Origin: an uncultured Acidimicrobiales bacterium
Lineage (GTDB): Bacteria; Actinomycetota; Acidimicrobiia; Acidimicrobiales; SZUA-35
Direction: 5' to 3'
Assembly (NCBI GenBank): GCA_937925335.1
Contig: CALEWY010000039.1
Location: forward strand, 1-64,000
Length of the DNA stretch: 64,000 nt
A program made the translations under genes and the position numbers. A model generated the notes under the pieces. It ran no database searches and was not told the origin of the DNA. It worked only from the letters and a program-made list of their open reading frames with translations. Positions 8,145 through 17,532 of this stretch are shown here, one piece after another; positions within the stretch are counted from its first letter, which is position 1; every line of letters starts with the position of its first letter.

Positions 8145-10127
8145 TTACCCCTTGGCTTGGCGCTTCTTGTTCTTCGGACGCGGCTTGCCGGAGCGCTTGG
8201 TCGACTTGTCGGAGCCACCGGCTTTCGACTTGGCGCGTCCTCCGCCGCCCTGGCCACCACGGCCACGTCCAGCGCCGCCCTGACCTGGACGACCGCCACG
8301 ACCTCGGCCCGGTCCGGACGACTTCGAGGTCGATGGCCACCACTCGGGACCGTCGCCGTCTTCGGACTTGGCATCGTTCGACGATGAGTCGTTGCGAGCG
8401 CGATCGTTGCGCGGATGATCAGCACGAGCGCGTTCGCGCCGGCTCAACTCGTTTTGCACCTTCTCGTGACGGTCACCACTCGATGACCCACCGCCGGATG
8501 ACCCACCCGAACGAGACGAGCGGTCATCGGTGCGCGAGCGCCCGGTGTTCGAGGGTCCAGCGCTGCCTGATCGAGAACCGCCTGATCGAGCACTGCCTGA
8601 TCGAGAACTGGCCGATCCAGAACTCGAACGCTCCGACCGGTCCCGTCGGGGCCGCTCGTCCCGATCGCGGCTGGATCGATCACCACTGGGTCGATCACTA
8701 CTGGGCCGATCTTGGCGCGGTCGGTCAGTTGAACTGTCGTTTCTCGATGGACGCTCGTCTCGACCGCCACCATCACGGCCAGCACTGTCTCGACCAGCAC
8801 CATCACGGCCAGCACTGTCTCGACCAGCACCGTCACGACCGCGGCCACTTCGAGCCGAACCACCGGAACGGTTCTTGTTCGCGTGCTTGTTCTTGTTGGC
8901 GTGCTTGTTGGTTCCGCCGGGGCGCTCGTCGACCCAGGAGGGAACTTCACGAACCGTGAGTTGGGGCATTGGCTCGAACTCGAACGGCGGAAGACCGACT
9001 TGCTTACCGAGCTTCTTGACGACACCCTTCTGGTCGCTGTTCACCATGGACACGACCACGCCAGCAGCACCGGCTCGCGCCGTACGGCCCGAGCGATGGA
9101 TGTAGTCCTTGTGATCGGCTGGCGGGTCGTAGTGAATGACACAACCAACACCGTCGACGTGGATGCCGCGAGCGGCGACGTCGGTGGCCACGAGGGCCTG
9201 CACCTTGTTGTTTGTGAATGAGTGCAGAGCCGAGTCGCGCTGGTTCTGCGAGCGACCGCCGTGGATCCAACCGGCCTTCACGCCGGCACGCTTGAGCTGA
9301 CGAGCGACTCGGTCAACGCCGTGACGGGTACGACAGAAGATCATGGTCGGGCCGTACTGGTCGACGAGATCAGCGGCGAGGCCGATCTTCTTTTCCTTGA
9401 CGGAAAGAATGAAGCGATGCTCCACCGCGGAGAGGTCGGGTTCGACCTCACCAACCTCGTGGGTGACCGGATCGGTCTGATAGCTCTTGGTGAGGGTTTT
9501 GACCTCGGGACCCAGCGTCGCGGAGAACAAGACGGTCTGTCGCTTGGTAGCGGTGAGATCAAGGATGGCGCGAACGGCGGGCAAGAAGCCCATGTCAGCC
9601 ATGCGATCAGCCTCATCGACAACAACCTGGTCGACCTCGTTGAGCGAGACTTCACCCTGATTGATCAAGTCCTGCAGACGACCCGGGCAAGCGACGATCA
9701 AATCGGCACCCCCGCGAAGACCCTTGAGCTGAGCACCGAATCCGACACCGCCGTAGATGGCGAGGATGGTGCGGTCGACGGCCTTAGCGAGTGGCTCGAG
9801 CTCGCGACGGATCTGCTCGGCGAGTTCACGAGTCGGCGAAAGAATGAGGCCGCGTGGGCGACGGGCCTTCGCTTTTCCAAGCTGGGAGATGAGGGGAACA
9901 CCAAAGGCGAGCGTTTTGCCCGAACCGGTTGGTGCACGACCGAGCACATCACGCCCGGCGAGTGCATCGGGCACCGTGGCGGCCTGGATATCGAATGGCG
10001 CTTTGATGCCTTGGCGAGCGAGCGCGTCGGCGACGGGCGCGGGGACGCCGAGTTCTGAAAACGTGGGGGCAGCGCCAGTGGGCGCAGCGCCATCCACAGC
10101 CGCGGAAGCGGAGGAGGGGGATGACAT
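8145..10127 (-). CDS. DEAD-box ATP-dependent RNA helicase with long Arg/Ser/Asp/Gly-rich tail
   Basis: Start chosen at ATG 10127, with AGGAAAG at good distance; the ORF track's longer N-terminus lacks support. The 660-residue protein has the full core: Q-motif phenylalanine region, APTGSGKT (motif I), PTRELAEQ (Ia), DEADRMADMG (II), SAT (III), and HRSGRTARAG (VI). From about residue 390 the chain becomes low complexity, first with repeated HANKNK and GRDSAGRDGAGRD units, then RS/RG-rich and ending KNKKRQAKG. Such tails bind RNA and can promote condensates; in cold-shock helicases they aid ribosome assembly and mRNA turnover. The tail DNA is built from 30-bp and 15-bp tandem units (8570-8830). 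Confidence 0.93.
   Translation of the reverse strand: MSSPSSASAAVDGAAPTGAAPTFSELGVPAPVADALARQGIKAPFDIQAATVPDALAGRDVLGRAPTGSGKTLAFGVPLISQLGKAKARRPRGLILSPTRELAEQIRRELEPLAKAVDRTILAIYGGVGFGAQLKGLRGGADLIVACPGRLQDLINQGEVSLNEVDQVVVDEADRMADMGFLPAVRAILDLTATKRQTVLFSATLGPEVKTLTKSYQTDPVTHEVGEVEPDLSAVEHRFILSVKEKKIGLAADLVDQYGPTMIFCRTRHGVDRVARQLKRAGVKAGWIHGGRSQNQRDSALHSFTNNKVQALVATDVAARGIHVDGVGCVIHYDPPADHKDYIHRSGRTARAGAAGVVVSMVNSDQKGVVKKLGKQVGLPPFEFEPMPQLTVREVPSWVDERPGGTNKHANKNKHANKNRSGGSARSGRGRDGAGRDSAGRDGAGRDSAGRDGGGRDERPSRNDSSTDRPRQDRPSSDRPSGDRSSRDRDERPRRDRSERSSSGSASSRSGSARSGGSRSGSAGPSNTGRSRTDDRSSRSGGSSGGGSSSGDRHEKVQNELSRRERARADHPRNDRARNDSSSNDAKSEDGDGPEWWPSTSKSSGPGRGRGGRPGQGGAGRGRGGQGGGGRAKSKAGGSDKSTKRSGKPRPKNKKRQAKG
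8770..8830. repeat. 30-bp tandem repeat inside the helicase tail
   Basis: Two full copies of CATCACGGCCAGCACTGTCT plus the following ten bases lie head to tail, with a partial third copy beyond. They encode the AGRDG/SAGRD repeats of the helicase C-terminus. A shorter 15-bp unit (CTGATCGAGAACCGC-like) repeats at about 8570-8625. Tail length may therefore vary between strains. Confidence 0.75.
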
Positions 10128-10359
10128 ATTCGGACTTTCCTGTCGGGCCCAAACCCCGGATTGGGCACGAGCAATCATCCAACAGTAGCGGCCGACACCT
10201 CAAAGAGCGCTCGTGTGACCACCGACCGCGCCGCCGCGCACTCGAAGCCGGCGACCCAGCGGCGCAAACGACCAGGTCGAGCCTTCTCAGCCTTTTGGCT
10301 GAGCGAGCGATGGCCATCGGTTGGATGGCTGGCGCCCACAACCGCTTCATGATCGTCGA
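10128..10359. other. Divergent intergenic region with perfect hairpin
   Basis: No ORF here has a convincing product. It separates the helicase and the nitroreductase-like gene and should hold both promoters. A perfect stem-loop TCAGCC-TTTT-GGCTGA lies near 10287-10302. I cannot define -35/-10 elements with confidence. Confidence 0.4.
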
Positions 10360-10824
10360 ATGACCGATCAACCACGTCCCTTCCTTCCGCCACGCTGGGT
10401 TATCCGTGCGGCGTGGCGAGTTCACCGTCGCCTCTATGCGCTGAGCGGCAAACGGTTCGGACTGCGACTCCCCAAGCCTGACCAGGAAGGGCTCATGCGG
10501 GTGATCGCAACGGGTCGACACTCGGGTGAGGACCGGGCGGTCATGCTCGCCTATCTCACCGACGGGCCGAACCTCATCACGATGGCGATGAACGGATGGG
10601 GTGAAGGCGAACCGTCGTGGTGGCTCAATCTGCAGGCACACCCCGAAGCGATCGCGGAGTTGCGAGATCGCACCATCACGATCACCGCCCGAGCGGCGAC
10701 GCCCGCCGAACACGAGCGCCACTGGGAGCACTACCGAACGGTCACGCCCAAACTCGATGCCTACGCAGCCAACCGCTCAACCGCCACCACGATGATCGTG
10801 CTCGAGCCGGTCGATGCGAGCTGA
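10360..10824 (+). CDS. F420-dependent nitroreductase/quinone reductase-like protein (DDN family)
   Basis: The track ORF starts at a TTG; the ATG at 10360 (MTDQPRPF) fits the family better and gives 154 residues. The segment RLYALSGKRFGLRLPKPDQEGLMRVIATGRHSGEDRAVMLAYL resembles the split-barrel deazaflavin-dependent oxidoreductases, where a GRxSGxxR-type loop contacts F420. SWWLNLQAHPEAIAEL is the common second motif of the family. It probably reduces a small organic substrate with F420H2, a cofactor common in actinobacteria. The substrate is unknown. Confidence 0.83.
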   Translation: MTDQPRPFLPPRWVIRAAWRVHRRLYALSGKRFGLRLPKPDQEGLMRVIATGRHSGEDRAVMLAYLTDGPNLITMAMNGWGEGEPSWWLNLQAHPEAIAELRDRTITITARAATPAEHERHWEHYRTVTPKLDAYAANRSTATTMIVLEPVDAS

Positions 10825-10907
10825 CGAACGAGGGGCTGACAACCGGTCACGTTCCGGCCTCAGCGGCACCATTGCGAACGTTCATGGCCCGGGCACGAGA
10901 GCGAGGA

Positions 10908-12689
10908 CTAAGGCTGGCCCCGTTGCCAGGCATCGAAGAGCGCGGCGTAGTGGCCACCGGCTGCGACGAGGTCGTCGTGTGTGCCGATCTCAGCGATTCC
11001 ACCCTCGTCGATCACCGCGACTCGATCGCATCGCTGCGACGTGGAGAGACGGTGGGCGATCGCGATCACCGTGCGATCGGTCATCAACTCTTCGAGCGCC
11101 CCCTCCACGATCAGCTCGGTGCCTGGGTCGAGGCTCGAGGTGGCTTCGTCGAGCACCAGCACAGCCGGATCAGCGAGCGCGGCCCGGGCCAGCGATACGA
11201 GCTGGCGTTCGCCGGCCGACAACCGCGCCCCACCCTCACGAACCTCGGTGTGGAGTCCGTTCTCGAACCCCTCGATGCGCCCGAGCACACCGATGCGATC
11301 GAGTGCGTCGCGCACCTCGTCGTCGGACGCATCAGGTTTGGCAATCCGAATGTTGTCGGCGACGGTGCCGGTGAAGAGGTGGCCCTCTTGAGGAACGACG
11401 AGCACCCGATCACGCAGCTCACGTCCGGTCGCAGACCGCAGATCGACGCCATCGAAGCTGATCGAACCCTCGCTGGGGTCGTACAGCCGGGCGATCAGTT
11501 TCGCGAGCGTTGACTTGCCGGCACCCGTCGGGCCGACGAAGGCGATCCGTTCGCCAGCGCCGACGGTGAGGTCGACGTTGCTCAACACCCTGGGGCCGTC
11601 GCCGTAGGAGAACGACAAGTTTGAGACGTCGATCTCACCTGCCGGGGAAAGCGACTGCGGCTCATCGGGGTCGGGAACCTCGATGGGTTCGTCGATCAGT
11701 TCGTACAGCTTCGAAAGTGAGGCGGTGGCGGATTGCACGAGGTTGAACAGCTGGCTGAGCTGTTGCACGGGTTCGAACATGCCCTGCAGCAACAAAACGA
11801 AGGCCACGACCGTGCCGATCGACAGTTCGCCCGAACGCACCCACCAGCCGCCGATGCCGATCGCTGCCGCCGTGGTGATCGTGCCGGCCATCTCGATGAT
11901 CGGGAGGTACCAAGCAGCAACCTTCACCGAATCCATGTGCGAGCGGTAAAGCGAGTCGTTGGTCCTCGAAAAGCGCGAGGCCTCGAGTTCTTCTCGACCG
12001 AACGCCTGCACGATCCGCACGCCAGCGATGCCCTCTTGCAGAGCCGACAGCGTCAGACCGATCCGGTCGCGAACGACGAGGTAGGCCCGATTCGAATCGC
12101 GTTGGAACTTCACCGATGCCAGCGCAACGATCGGCACCGAGATCAAGCAGACGAGCAGCAGGCGACCGCTGAGAAAACCGAGCGCAACGATCGTTCCGAT
12201 CAGCTGCAAGAGCGCGCCGGTGAACATCAACAAACCGAATTGGACCAGCTCGGAGAGCGAGTCGATATCGGACGTCATACGCGAAACGAGCACGCCCGAC
12301 TTGTTGCGGTCATAGAAGCCGAGGGCTTGGCGCAAGAGACGGTCGAAGACCCGAATCCGCATGTCACGCAGGAAACTCTCACCAACGCTGGCGAGCGTGA
12401 CGATGGCGCTGCGGTAGAGCACGTAGCCGAGGAGCGCGGCTGCGAGATACGCAACGACCGATTCGAAGAGAACGCCCGAATCGCCAACCCGGATGCCGTC
12501 GTCGAGCGCCCGCCGAACCAGGAACGGGCCAGCGAGGATCGTTCCGGTCCACGCGACAAGCAAGAAGAACGCACGGATGCCAAGGCGCCTGTAGGGCGCG
12601 GCGAGCCGAGCCGTTCGGGCGAGAACCGCTCCCGTTGCGGTCAGGTCGAGACGATCCTCTTCGGTGACACCACCTTGAAGCCAACCCAT
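10908..12689 (-). CDS. ABC exporter half-transporter, catalytic partner of a heterodimer
   Basis: The 593-residue protein has six membrane helices (residues ~40-320) and a nucleotide-binding domain. Walker A is GPTGAGKSTLAKL, Walker B VLVLDEATSSLD with the catalytic Glu, and the H-loop AIAHRLST. The ABC signature is degenerate (LSAGERQ instead of LSGGQ). The upstream gene has the opposite set: intact signature but DD in Walker B. Together they would form one working and one degenerate ATP site, as in heterodimeric exporters of the TM287/288 and BmrCD type. The start codon overlaps the upstream stop as TGATG. Substrate unknown; drugs or lipids are usual. Confidence 0.92.
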   Translation of the reverse strand: MGWLQGGVTEEDRLDLTATGAVLARTARLAAPYRRLGIRAFFLLVAWTGTILAGPFLVRRALDDGIRVGDSGVLFESVVAYLAAALLGYVLYRSAIVTLASVGESFLRDMRIRVFDRLLRQALGFYDRNKSGVLVSRMTSDIDSLSELVQFGLLMFTGALLQLIGTIVALGFLSGRLLLVCLISVPIVALASVKFQRDSNRAYLVVRDRIGLTLSALQEGIAGVRIVQAFGREELEASRFSRTNDSLYRSHMDSVKVAAWYLPIIEMAGTITTAAAIGIGGWWVRSGELSIGTVVAFVLLLQGMFEPVQQLSQLFNLVQSATASLSKLYELIDEPIEVPDPDEPQSLSPAGEIDVSNLSFSYGDGPRVLSNVDLTVGAGERIAFVGPTGAGKSTLAKLIARLYDPSEGSISFDGVDLRSATGRELRDRVLVVPQEGHLFTGTVADNIRIAKPDASDDEVRDALDRIGVLGRIEGFENGLHTEVREGGARLSAGERQLVSLARAALADPAVLVLDEATSSLDPGTELIVEGALEELMTDRTVIAIAHRLSTSQRCDRVAVIDEGGIAEIGTHDDLVAAGGHYAALFDAWQRGQP

Positions 12690-14545
12690 CAGCTGGCCCC
12701 TGCAGGCACTGGCGTGTCATCGGATTCACCAGCGTCGCTTGCCGCCAGGATCTCTCGGTAACGCTCGTTGGTGGCCAGCAGATCGGAGTGCGTGCCCTCA
12801 GCAACGATGCGGCCCTCGTCGAGCACAACAACCCGGTCGGCCAGTGAGATCGTGGCTGCCCGGTGCGCGATGACGATGGTGGTGCGTTTGGCCATCACCT
12901 CTTGCATCGCGTCGCGGATTTCGTGCTCTTTCGTGGGGTCGACCGCCGATGTGGCGTCGTCGAGGATCAGCACTCTTGGGTTCGCCAGGAGTGACCGGGC
13001 GATCGAGATGCGCTGCCGCTGGCCGCCTGAGAGCGAAAGACCTCGCTCCCCCAGTTGCGTGTCGAACCCGAGCTCGAAGTCTTCGATGAAGTCTCGAGCG
13101 CCGGCCAGTGTTGCTGCCTGGCGGACATCGTCCATCGAGGCGTCGGGGTCGGCGAACGCGATGTTTTCCCGGATGGTCCCGCTGAACAAGAACGTGTCTT
13201 CAAACACGAGCGATATCGCTCGACGCAGCTCCCGGCGCTCAAGTTCTCGCAGATCGATGCCGTCCAGAAGAATCGAGCCATCATCGACGTCGTAGAAACG
13301 CGGCGCGAGGCGGGCCACCGTGCTCTTGCCGCAACCCGTTGGGCCGACGATGGCGACGGACTCGCCCGCGTTGATCGTGAGATGGAAGTCGGTGAGCACG
13401 GGCGGACCCGAGCCGCCGGCGTAACCGAAGTGCACATGGTTGAACTCGATTCGGCCGACCGGAGAAGTGCGGGTGGCCTCGGGGAGCGCCGTGGGATGTG
13501 ATGGGTCGACGATCACCGGTGCGGTGTCGAGAACCTCGGCGATTCGATCGCCTGCTGCGATCGCTCGCTGCCATTGAGCAACCACCATGCCGAGCATGCG
13601 CAGTGGCTGGATCAGCATCAGGACGTAAAGGTTGAATCCAACGAGTTGACCGATCGTGAGTTGGTCGTCGATCACGAGCTGGCCGCCGTAGGCCAACACG
13701 ATGACGAGCCCGACGTTTGGCACCAGTTCGATTCCGGGCAGGTACCGAGCTCGAATTCGAGAGACCCGGATCGATTCGCGGTAAACGTCGTCGGCTTCGG
13801 TCACCAGCTTTTCGGCCTGGACACCCTCCGCTCCGAATCCCTTCACGACTCGCATGCCGGCAACCGTCTCTTCGACCACACCGGCAAGCTCTGCCGACTC
13901 CTTTTGCACAGCCAACACGGCCGGGTGGAGCTTCTCGGAGAACTTCTTGCCGAGCAGGTTCACCAGAGGAAGCCCGATGAGGGCAAGAAGCGCGAGCACG
14001 GGGTCGGTCAACAACATGACGACAGCGACCGCCACCACGATGAGGGCGTTTCCGGTCGTGATCGGCACCATCGTGACGACGTTCTGGAACTGTTGGAGAT
14101 CGGTATTGGCCCGGCTCATCAACTCACCGGTGGCGGTGACGTCGTGATAGGCGATGTGCAGCCGTTGGATGTGAGCAAACAGCCGGTCACGCGTGCGCGC
14201 CTCAACCCGCCGAGCATTCCGGAACGCCGTGTAGCGACGGAGCCCCAAGAAGATCCCGCTGAACATGCCAGCGATTGCAATGAAGAGCGACCAACGCCAG
14301 AGCGGATCCGTGCCTCGAATGCCTCGATCGATGCCCAGCTGAATCAGGCGGGGAACCGTGACTCGGAAGGCCGTCCAGCCAAGTGCTGCCCCCATTCCCA
14401 TGAGCAGGCCGAGGCGTTGGCGGCGAAGCGCATCAACCAGAAGGTGACGTCCCCGGGAGTTCGCTGGCGAACCGTCGATCGAGTCGCGCTCGTTTGAAGG
14501 TTCGGACGAACCGGTTGGTTCGTCCGATGGTTGTTGCCCGCTCAC
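12689..14545 (-). CDS. ABC exporter half-transporter, degenerate-site partner
   Basis: The 618-residue protein has six membrane helices and an ATPase domain with Walker A GPTGCGKSTVARL, intact signature LSGGQRQRISIARS and Walker B VLILDDATSAVD, where the catalytic Glu is replaced by Asp. This complements the degenerate signature of the next gene and marks the pair as an asymmetric heterodimer. The first 30 residues are polar and acidic. It lies 9 bp behind the MFS gene, so NUDIX, MFS and the two ABC genes look like one transcription unit. Confidence 0.92.
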   Translation of the reverse strand: MSGQQPSDEPTGSSEPSNERDSIDGSPANSRGRHLLVDALRRQRLGLLMGMGAALGWTAFRVTVPRLIQLGIDRGIRGTDPLWRWSLFIAIAGMFSGIFLGLRRYTAFRNARRVEARTRDRLFAHIQRLHIAYHDVTATGELMSRANTDLQQFQNVVTMVPITTGNALIVVAVAVVMLLTDPVLALLALIGLPLVNLLGKKFSEKLHPAVLAVQKESAELAGVVEETVAGMRVVKGFGAEGVQAEKLVTEADDVYRESIRVSRIRARYLPGIELVPNVGLVIVLAYGGQLVIDDQLTIGQLVGFNLYVLMLIQPLRMLGMVVAQWQRAIAAGDRIAEVLDTAPVIVDPSHPTALPEATRTSPVGRIEFNHVHFGYAGGSGPPVLTDFHLTINAGESVAIVGPTGCGKSTVARLAPRFYDVDDGSILLDGIDLRELERRELRRAISLVFEDTFLFSGTIRENIAFADPDASMDDVRQAATLAGARDFIEDFELGFDTQLGERGLSLSGGQRQRISIARSLLANPRVLILDDATSAVDPTKEHEIRDAMQEVMAKRTTIVIAHRAATISLADRVVVLDEGRIVAEGTHSDLLATNERYREILAASDAGESDDTPVPAGAS

Positions 14546-14554
14546 CGTTCCTTC

Positions 14555-15907
14555 CTAGCCGACCGCGTCGAAAACCGCAGATTGATTCCGACCTCGATGG
14601 TTGCGTGGATCGATGGCGAGGACGAGCGCAACGACCGGCAACATCATGAGCAACAGAATCGCCGGCTGATAGGCCTCGAATCCGTCGCGGACGATGGCGA
14701 GTGCGAAAGGCCCGAGGGCCGACGTGATGACGCCAACAAAGGTCATCACACCCTGAATCGAGCCGAGGTGGGCGGTGCCGAACCAGTGCGGCAGCATCAC
14801 CGACGATGCCAGGCGAACCGTTCCACCTCCGGCGCCGAGCACCACGGCGTAGAGAACCACGATGAGCCCCGGTGCGACCGTCGCCGCGAGCAGGTGAGCC
14901 GTGATCAACAGGCCCATCGCCGCGGCCGGCAACCAACGGGTGCCATATCGCTGGCTGAACGAACCACCGATCAACCCAACGGCAACCGCACCAACAGCCT
15001 GGGGCAAGAACAGCGCCGCCGCCTCTTGTGCCTCGAGACCGGCCTCACCCAGCAGGTCGACCTGGTGAAAGTTCAGAGCGGTCGCCAACATGCTCGACGA
15101 CCCAACAGCCGTCGCGAGCATCCAGAACGAGCGGGTTCGGAGTGCTTCAGACCTCGTTGCGTGATGCGGGTCAATCGTCTCGACAGCGTCACCGGCGACA
15201 GCCGGTGGTGTCGCCTTACGGCGCGGCAGCTGAGCAAGCCCGAACCAGCCGAGCGGAACCACGGTGAGTGCGATCACCAGCGCGGCGACCCGCCACGCCG
15301 AGCGCCAACCAACGGCTTCGATGACAAGATCGAGTCCAAGTGGCACGGTCGCCATGAGCATGCCGGTGGCGGTTGCAAACATGCCGAGCGCGAAGGCTCG
15401 CCGCTTACTGAAGGCGAGCGACACGGTGACGCCTGCCGTCAACGAGAGCGCACCCTGACCAAACATTCGAATGCCGGCAAACCCGATCGCCAAGGTGACC
15501 ACACCACCGACAAAGGACATGTTGATCAGGGCGAGGGTGAATGCCACCCCGATGAGCACCTGAGCGAGCCGAACACCGCGCTGGTCGATGAACCGCCCGA
15601 CGAACGGCATGGCGAACCCACCGCACAGGGTGCCGATCAGATAGGTGAAACTGACGACCGGGCGAGTGATCTCGAGATCCTCAATGAAGTGGTCGATGAA
15701 GACCGAGACACCAATCGTCTGCCCCGGTCCGGTGAGAACAGCACTGAGCGCAGCAACACCAAGAACCATCCAGGCCCGACCCGACCGTTCGAGATCAGTC
15801 TCTACTGTTGGATCGACGGCTGTTGGATCGACGGCTGCTGTCGGCTCCGCACCGGGCACGTTCGACCGAGGGGGCGTTGGCCCGGTTGGCCGGACGGGGG
15901 TACTCAC
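14555..15907 (-). CDS. MFS transporter
   Basis: The 450-residue protein has about twelve hydrophobic helices. VGRFIDQRGVRLAQVLIG matches the loop 2-3 motif (GxxxDrxGxR) of the major facilitator superfamily. The order of charged loops resembles monocarboxylate-transporter-like MFS proteins, but the substrate is open. The N-terminal 40 residues hold a small repeat (AVDPTAVDPTVETD) encoded by a duplicated 15-bp unit. It starts 20 bp behind the NUDIX stop and is followed after 9 bp by the ABC exporter genes, in one operon. Confidence 0.88.
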   Translation of the reverse strand: MSTPVRPTGPTPPRSNVPGAEPTAAVDPTAVDPTVETDLERSGRAWMVLGVAALSAVLTGPGQTIGVSVFIDHFIEDLEITRPVVSFTYLIGTLCGGFAMPFVGRFIDQRGVRLAQVLIGVAFTLALINMSFVGGVVTLAIGFAGIRMFGQGALSLTAGVTVSLAFSKRRAFALGMFATATGMLMATVPLGLDLVIEAVGWRSAWRVAALVIALTVVPLGWFGLAQLPRRKATPPAVAGDAVETIDPHHATRSEALRTRSFWMLATAVGSSSMLATALNFHQVDLLGEAGLEAQEAAALFLPQAVGAVAVGLIGGSFSQRYGTRWLPAAAMGLLITAHLLAATVAPGLIVVLYAVVLGAGGGTVRLASSVMLPHWFGTAHLGSIQGVMTFVGVITSALGPFALAIVRDGFEAYQPAILLLMMLPVVALVLAIDPRNHRGRNQSAVFDAVG

Positions 15908-15927
15908 CGAGTGAGCCTACGAGCTGG

Positions 15928-16626
15928 CTAGGTCCGCTCGTAACGCCAACCGTCGGGGTCCATGATCAGCCGATGGCGCGGTCCTTCAGCGTCGCGATCG
16001 CTTTCGGCGTAACCAGCATCACCCTCCCAGGCAACGATCATGGGCTTGCCCACCATCGGCCGGGTTTCGAACCGGTCAGGCTCGTTCGCCCGAGCCCACG
16101 CCATCGCTGCGTCGACGGTGCCGTGTTGTTGCAGATCGTGCAGGGTGACCCAGGTCGGCGGAACGATCTCGATCTCGCCCGCATCTCGCTTGGCCAGTGC
16201 GTCAGCGGCGGACATCCACTGATGCTCCTTGATTTCACCGTCATCGATCGCCACGTCGCCCTCCGGGGCACGGGCAACAAAGAACCACGTCGAGAACCGG
16301 CGTCGAGGGCCGCCGCTCTTCATCGCTTCCTGCATCGGCGGAATCCAGTAGGACCACGATGCGAGGTCATCCTCGGTGAGGACGAGGCCTGCTTCCTCTT
16401 CGGTCTCGCGCACCGCAGCGCGCCGGGCCGACGCAAACGGATCGTCGGGATCGTTCTCCTCATCGTCGACCCGACCACCGGGAAAGACCCACATCCCGCC
16501 GAAGGCGATCTTCGAGTTGCGACGCAGCATCAACGTCTCGATGCCGTCGTCGGTGTCTCGAATGAGCAGCACCGTCGCAGCGGGGATCAGTTCAGAACTC
16601 ACGGGAACATCGGTTTGGTCAGCCAC
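15928..16626 (-). CDS. NUDIX hydrolase (NUDT19/CoA-diphosphatase-like)
   Basis: The 232-residue protein starts PAATVLLIRDTDDGIETLMLRRNSK and carries a NUDIX box with an insertion: GRVDDEENDPDDPFASARRAAVRETEEEAGL, with REtEEEaG as the metal-binding core. The insertion between the G and the REXXEE part, and the later WVTLHDL segment, are typical of the NUDT19-like subgroup that cleaves CoA derivatives; the exact substrate is inferred. First gene of the probable NUDIX-MFS-ABC operon, divergent from the secreted protein gene at 16646. Confidence 0.85.
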   Translation of the reverse strand: MADQTDVPVSSELIPAATVLLIRDTDDGIETLMLRRNSKIAFGGMWVFPGGRVDDEENDPDDPFASARRAAVRETEEEAGLVLTEDDLASWSYWIPPMQEAMKSGGPRRRFSTWFFVARAPEGDVAIDDGEIKEHQWMSAADALAKRDAGEIEIVPPTWVTLHDLQQHGTVDAAMAWARANEPDRFETRPMVGKPMIVAWEGDAGYAESDRDAEGPRHRLIMDPDGWRYERT

Positions 16627-16645
16627 CGATGAAACCTAGACCGAA

Positions 16646-17440
16646 GTGCTTTCGAGACCGGAAACGAACCGCCCCCTCCCCCGCCGCGAACCAACCAGGC
16701 GGGATACTGACTCGGTGGGTCGCCGAGTGCTCGAAGTCATCCTTGCGCTCGTCGTCGGAGCGGTAGCGGTTGCGATCGTCTTTGGTGTCGTATCGAGGCG
16801 AGACGCAAGCACCCTTGATCAACGTGCCGATGATGCGGTGTTCGCAAACGAAGGGACGATCGCTCCTCCGACAACGCGTGCTCCCGCTGACGTCGATGCC
16901 TTCCTTCTCGCATGGCAAACGGCATTCGAGCTCGATGTGGTTGTCATCGGCCGAGAGGAAGTGCTTCGCGTCGACCCGGCTGGCGGGGTTGATCCGTTGA
17001 CGGTCGTTGGTGAGGTCACCGGAGAGATCGAGATTCGACGGGTGCGACTCGGCGATCGTCGAATCGAACAGATCGGCGAAGGCGCCCTCGTGACCGACGC
17101 GTTGGGGCAACGCTCGTGCGATCGGTACGGCATCGAGTTCTTGTGCACCGACCCGACGGTGACCCCGACGATCGAGCAAGAGCTCAGCGAATTCGTTGAG
17201 CGATTGGTCGGCGATGATCCGCCCTATGACCTCTTCGACGACGGAGGTGGCTGCTGGCGAGCGGTTGCGGTTGAACCTTCCCCGCTGGTGCGGTGGGGCC
17301 AGATCTCGATCTGGTGCTTCGACCCAGAAACGGGAGCGCTCGCCCGCACGGCGATCTGGAGGGGTGAAGACAAGGTGCAGCGCTTCCAAGCAACAGAGAT
17401 CCGCACCGACGTTGCCCCGCGCGATCTCGAGCCGCAGTAG
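16646..17440 (+). CDS. Single-pass membrane/secreted protein of unknown function
   Basis: The 264-residue ORF has one membrane helix near residues 28-48 (LEVILALVVGAVAVAIVFGVV) and an outward domain with paired cysteines (DALGQRSCDRYG, FLCTDPTV, GGGCWRAV, ISIWCFD) that could form two disulfides. I recognise no family. Two GTG starts are possible, at 16646 and 16715; the second leaves a short positive N-terminus (GRRVLEV) before the helix and looks like a better signal anchor. It diverges from the NUDIX gene with only 19 bp between if the first start is used, which also favours the later start. Confidence 0.65.
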   Translation: MLSRPETNRPLPRREPTRRDTDSVGRRVLEVILALVVGAVAVAIVFGVVSRRDASTLDQRADDAVFANEGTIAPPTTRAPADVDAFLLAWQTAFELDVVVIGREEVLRVDPAGGVDPLTVVGEVTGEIEIRRVRLGDRRIEQIGEGALVTDALGQRSCDRYGIEFLCTDPTVTPTIEQELSEFVERLVGDDPPYDLFDDGGGCWRAVAVEPSPLVRWGQISIWCFDPETGALARTAIWRGEDKVQRFQATEIRTDVAPRDLEPQ

Positions 17441-17501
17441 CCGCGCGACCTTGAGCCGCAGTAGCCGTCATCGCTCTTGTCCGGTCGCCCTGAGGGCTGC
17501 C

Positions 17502-17532
17502 TGAAAACGATAAAACCGCCCGTCAGGGCGGT
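17502..17532 (-). terminator. Intrinsic terminator on the minus strand
   Basis: A 7-bp perfect stem ACCGCCC-TGAC-GGGCGGT is followed on the minus strand by TTTTATCGTTTT. It ends a minus-strand transcript, although no minus-strand gene precedes it closely. It would also lie in the path of plus-strand transcripts from the gene at 16646, but there the run of A precedes the stem. Confidence 0.7.

Noticed and set aside
10281-10305. Similarity of TCAGCCTTTTGGCTGA to a eukaryotic U2 snRNA start
   Set aside because: A short chance match in a bacterial intergenic hairpin with no further similarity.
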